Made by a program: the position numbers and the translations under genes
Shown here: piece after piece, positions 61,588 through 64,000 of the stretch
Position numbering within the stretch: the stretch's first letter is position 1
Layout: every line of letters starts with the position of its first letter
Source of the DNA: Clostridia bacterium
GTDB taxonomy: Bacteria; Bacillota; Clostridia; Oscillospirales; Acutalibacteraceae
Direction: 5' to 3'
NCBI GenBank assembly: GCA_900755895.1
Contig: CAAEIG010000160.1
Span: 21,572 to 85,571, forward strand
DNA: 64,000 nucleotides
The notes under the pieces: model-generated
What the model saw: only the letters and a program-made list of their open reading frames with translations
Database searches by the model: none
Told to the model about the DNA's origin: nothing

Positions 61588-61800
61588 ATGAAGAACGAAT
61601 CCATTGTAAGAGTTTGCAAAAACAAGAAATGCCAGAAGGTTCTACCAGAAGGCTATAAACATAGGTATTGTGAAGCGTGCCGAAATAAACATGCACAGAC
61701 CGCCAAAAATGTTCTTAAAGGAATAGGCGCTGGAGCTACAACCGTAGCAAGTGTTGCTGTCGTCATTGTTACTCGTGGAAAGATTAATCCGAAGACGTGA
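61588..61800 (+). CDS. Small zinc-ribbon membrane protein
   Basis: 70 residues from ATG 61588, with GGAGG upstream; an ATG at 61567 overlaps the previous stop but has no site. The N-terminal part has CKNKKCQKVLPEGYKHRYC and CEAC, a four-cysteine zinc ribbon. The C-terminal part is hydrophobic (GAGATTVASVAVVIVT), a likely transmembrane helix. Function unknown; probably paired with the helical protein before it. Confidence 0.65.
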   Translation: MKNESIVRVCKNKKCQKVLPEGYKHRYCEACRNKHAQTAKNVLKGIGAGATTVASVAVVIVTRGKINPKT

Positions 61801-61989
61801 GAATGTAAGAATTCCCCTGAATACAATGGGCAAGCGAATCTAAAACATATATCATTTTGTTCCAATGCAATTTTTCTAAATTTTGGACAGACACCAGGTT
61901 GTAAAAGAAGTATGGTATGGATTTGAGATTTTCGCATCTGCCATTCGTAAAAGACCGCTACCCATTCGATAGGGTAACGGTCTTGTGCT

Positions 61990-62838
61990 TTACTTACGCT
62001 TTTTCTTTTTTGTCCCATAGGAAGGCTTTGGCCGAGCCTTTCCCCTCATATTGTTGGGATTTTTCAGCAGCCTAGACAGGTTCAATATCCGCATAAACGC
62101 CGAGAAATCCTCAGAAGTAATCTTGTCAAAGGGAATCTGCATCTGGTCACAGAACTCGTGGATCACCCGTTCCTCATTACTGCCCAGCTGCATAGCACGG
62201 TCAAACTTTTCCTTGATCTCTGTAAAAGTCGGCTGCGGATCGGCGGTGGTGCGGTCGGTGACATGGGCCTGACGAATATCCTGAACGATACTGTCCAGAT
62301 CGTCGTGGATTGTGTGGCTGAAAAAGTCGCTCTCCTGCACCTGACCAAGTTCCAGTGTACGGACATAAAGGTCGTTCTCCCCCGGCGCATGGCTGCGGAT
62401 CACTTCCTGCCGGGTGGCCTCCAGCACCAGGTTCATCTGGGCAATTCGCATATCGGCGATTCGGTCAACGAAAATCTCAATATCCGTCATCAGCCGCTGG
62501 AAGTTCTCATGTGTGGCAATCTCACACAGCAGCCGGTTGTTGATTTTTCCGCTGCTCAATAATGTAACCATATCATCACTCAAATGCAGGGTCTGAAGCT
62601 CTGTGTTTGGGTGATTTTTATTTTCCGACAACCCCATCAGATAATCGGTGGACACCCCATAAAATTCCGCCAGCGTAGCGATGGCAAATGGGCTGATGTC
62701 TTTGTAATCATCGCTCTCATATTTACTGAGAGCAGATTTAGAAAGCCCGGTCTGCTCGGCCAGCTGCTCCAGCGTCAGGTGCTTATCCACCACCCGCAAG
62801 TCTTTTAACCGCTCCGGGATAGACAGCTTTGTGTGCAT
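61990..62838 (-). CDS. XRE family regulator of the element
   Basis: 282 residues from ATG 62836-62838, with AGGGGG upstream. The N-terminal helix-turn-helix reads TLEQLAEQTGLSKSALSKYE. A long C-terminal helical domain and a basic tail (KARPKPSYGTKKKKRK) follow. Regulators of this layout are common in clostridial integrative conjugative elements, where they precede the transfer genes. Confidence 0.85.
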   Translation of the reverse strand: MHTKLSIPERLKDLRVVDKHLTLEQLAEQTGLSKSALSKYESDDYKDISPFAIATLAEFYGVSTDYLMGLSENKNHPNTELQTLHLSDDMVTLLSSGKINNRLLCEIATHENFQRLMTDIEIFVDRIADMRIAQMNLVLEATRQEVIRSHAPGENDLYVRTLELGQVQESDFFSHTIHDDLDSIVQDIRQAHVTDRTTADPQPTFTEIKEKFDRAMQLGSNEERVIHEFCDQMQIPFDKITSEDFSAFMRILNLSRLLKNPNNMRGKARPKPSYGTKKKKRK

Positions 62839-63167
62839 CCAAATTCCCCCTCTCATCAGGAAAATCCTTCCGTTTTCAAACATTATACCATGATTCCATA
62901 AGCGTGGAAATATGCTGATTTTGAGCCGTTTTCCATCGTTTTGGACATACGGGAGGGGGCCTGTTTTTTCGGTAAAATGAGTTTTGTCAGGAGACACAGA
63001 ACCTTGAAAACTGAATGACCAGCTGCAAGGGGTATGACCTTTGGGGAAGTGACGCCATGACAGGAGCGCACCAAGAAGGACAATACGCCGGGGAAAATCC
63101 GGGCAGGAGCGATTGCAGGCAAACCGGCAACTAACACATGAAAATAAACTTTTAGGAGGCTGATTTT
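62839..63167. other. Intergenic region before the element's plus-strand genes
   Basis: It contains the XRE gene promoter on the minus strand and the leader of the plus-strand genes, ending in TTTTAGGAGGCTGATTTT. No gene is recognisable. Confidence 0.5.
62882..62910 (-). promoter_or_regulatory. Promoter of the XRE regulator gene
   Basis: TTTCCA (62905-62910), 17 bp, TATAAT (62882-62887) on the minus strand, about 45 bases before the ATG. A TTCCA-N6-TGGAA inverted repeat overlaps the -35 and could be an autoregulatory site. Confidence 0.65.
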
Positions 63168-63461
63168 ATGAAATTGAGTATCCGGGAAAAGAAAGTGCTG
63201 TATGCCTTTGCCTGTCCCAATCACCACAACACGGTGACACGGCTGAAATGGCTGACTGCCTTAACCGTTGACCCTCAGGCCAAACATCGGATGCTGGAGC
63301 TGGCCCGGAAGATGGAAATGGAGGTGGCCGAAAGCTGGTACACCGGTTTTTATCACCAGCTCCGTGCGGAGATGGACGAGTATTACAGTGCCAAGCGCCG
63401 CCTGCGTTTGGTAAAGGAGAACACCGAGTATGAGGAGGATCTGTATGACGAAGCTGTCTAA
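63168..63461 (+). CDS. Small conserved element protein
   Basis: 97 residues, with TTTTAGGAGG 8 bases upstream. Mostly helical (MKLSIREKKVLYAFACPNHH, then EMEVAESWYTGFYHQLRAEM). It resembles small proteins next to transfer genes in clostridial conjugative elements, but I cannot name the family. It overlaps the next gene by 17 bp. Confidence 0.65.
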   Translation: MKLSIREKKVLYAFACPNHHNTVTRLKWLTALTVDPQAKHRMLELARKMEMEVAESWYTGFYHQLRAEMDEYYSAKRRLRLVKENTEYEEDLYDEAV

Positions 63462-63750
63462 GTATGAGAAAGAAACCATCATCAATTGGAACGAGTCGGA
63501 GGACACCGCCAGTATCTACACCTTTAACGCCGATCTGAAGCGCAGGCTGGCCGAGTTTAGCCGCAAGTATCCCCAGCTGTGCCGGTTGGAGCGTAGCAGC
63601 ACTGAGGGCAGCGTGACCTATGTGATGGGCAAGTCCCGCCTGTCCATCCGTCTGGTTCCACCGTACAGTGAGGAGCGGCTGGCTGCTGCCAGAGAGTACG
63701 CCAAACAGCACGGATTTCAGGTCTTGCGGACAGACAAGGAGAGCGCCTGA
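63445..63750 (+). CDS. Small conserved element protein
   Basis: 101 residues from ATG 63445, 6 bases after GAGGAGG; an ATG at 63430 overlaps that site. It reads MTKLSKYEKETIINWNESED, then a mixed alpha/beta region with ERSSTEGSVTYVMGKSRLSI. A similar protein accompanies conjugative elements in many clostridia (recalled, not searched). Function unknown. Confidence 0.7.
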   Translation: MTKLSKYEKETIINWNESEDTASIYTFNADLKRRLAEFSRKYPQLCRLERSSTEGSVTYVMGKSRLSIRLVPPYSEERLAAAREYAKQHGFQVLRTDKESA

Positions 63751-63846
63751 AATCGGGTAAATTCACAGGAAAATGGCAGGTCTGCACCCGGTATTTTACA
63801 GTGAATTGGTACCGGGACACCCCGGTGTATCCCTCCCTGCCGGGAA

Positions 63847-64000
63847 ATGCGACAAAAGGAGCATTTAGAGCCGGAGGAGCTGACAAAAACCGTACGAGTG
63901 GTGGAAGTCAGCTTCTCCGGGCAGGAGTACAGAGGACGGCAAAGTCCTTTGTGCTGGGTACAGGGGTGCAGCGCCCTGTTGGGGTCAAGGGGTAACGCCC
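63847..64000 (+). CDS. Open frame running off the window, doubtful
   Basis: ATG 63847 opens 51 codons without a stop to the window end (MRQKEHLEPEELTKTVRVVE at its start). No good ribosome binding site is present and the family is unknown, so it may not be a gene. Confidence 0.2.
   Translation, partial: MRQKEHLEPEELTKTVRVVEVSFSGQEYRGRQSPLCWVQGCSALLGSRGNA

Larger units (their letters stand above)
58653..64000. mobile_element. One end of an integrative (conjugative?) element
   Basis: It begins where the phosphatase gene breaks. Immediately inside are short repeats typical of integrase arm sites (58697-58756). Cargo genes are more AT-rich than the chromosome before them: AIPR-like, HTH, two unknowns, an XRE regulator and small genes of the kind found in clostridial conjugative elements. 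No integrase, relaxase or coupling protein is in the window, so the element type is inferred. Confidence 0.65.

Noticed and set aside
63801..63995. 64-codon open frame at the window end
   Set aside because: No ribosome binding site, low-complexity product and overlap with another possible frame at 63847.

Overview
The window looks like a chromosome segment from a gut-type anaerobic Clostridia, most likely a spore-forming, mid-to-high GC Oscillospiraceae-like bacterium. The pointers are a Firmicutes hprK-murB-rapZ-whiA-dnaE-pfkA block, a group-B-like [FeFe] hydrogenase joined to rubrerythrin, BceRS/BceAB, an S-layer-type lipase, a possible sigma-K promoter and strong AGGAGG-type ribosome binding sites. 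This is a sequence impression; no database was searched.

Layout. 1-9.5 kb: a minus-strand housekeeping block (hprK, PHP phosphoesterase, murB, rapZ, GNAT, whiA, membrane protein, dnaE, then pfkA from its own promoter). 9.6-10.6 kb: initiator tRNA-fMet, an integration-scar-like repeat cluster and a PTPS/QueD-like gene. 10.8-14 kb: a Crp/Fnr regulator and the hydrogenase-rubrerythrin fusion. 14.4-23 kb: a frameshifted GH2 glycosidase, then a minus-strand sugar operon (isomerase, FGGY kinase, DUF4432 epimerase-like protein, class II aldolase) divergent from a PocR-AraC regulator. 23-28.7 kb: an uncharacterised protein and a BceAB/BceRS peptide-resistance set with a matching operator. 28.8-33.1 kb: a TetR-controlled operon of old-yellow-enzyme-like reductase, amidohydrolase and an SDR broken by one amber codon. 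33.4-36.9 kb: cytidylate-kinase-like protein, ArsB/NhaD-type transporter and M24 peptidase. 37-41 kb: two cytoplasmic glycan-active proteins. 41-50.5 kb: a GntR-controlled sugar operon (ManA-like isomerase, two ABC permeases, binding lipoprotein, beta-propeller glycosidase, PfkB kinase, cupin phosphoglucose isomerase) whose promoter carries two palindromic operators. 50.7-58.5 kb: a Cys-rich possible spore protein, GDSL-SLH lipase, GH3, DUF3237 protein, MarR-MATE pair and a second cytidylate-kinase-like protein.

58.6-64 kb is different: a low-molecular-weight protein tyrosine phosphatase gene stops 15 codons in, at its catalytic loop, and is followed by what looks like one end of an integrative element. 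This stretch carries recombination-type repeats, an AIPR-like (abortive-infection family) gene divergent from a small HTH protein across a perfect 16-bp palindrome, two uncharacterised proteins, an XRE regulator and small element-type genes running off the window.

The most unusual features are two ORFs in which a second gene, complete with its own Shine-Dalgarno sequence and ATG, continues in frame from the gene before it without a stop (hydrogenase/rubrerythrin at 13339; amidohydrolase/beta-rich domain at 32027); the GntR operator layout; the element inserted in the phosphatase gene with its AIPR-like module; and three degraded genes (GH2 frameshift, SDR amber stop, phosphatase truncation).
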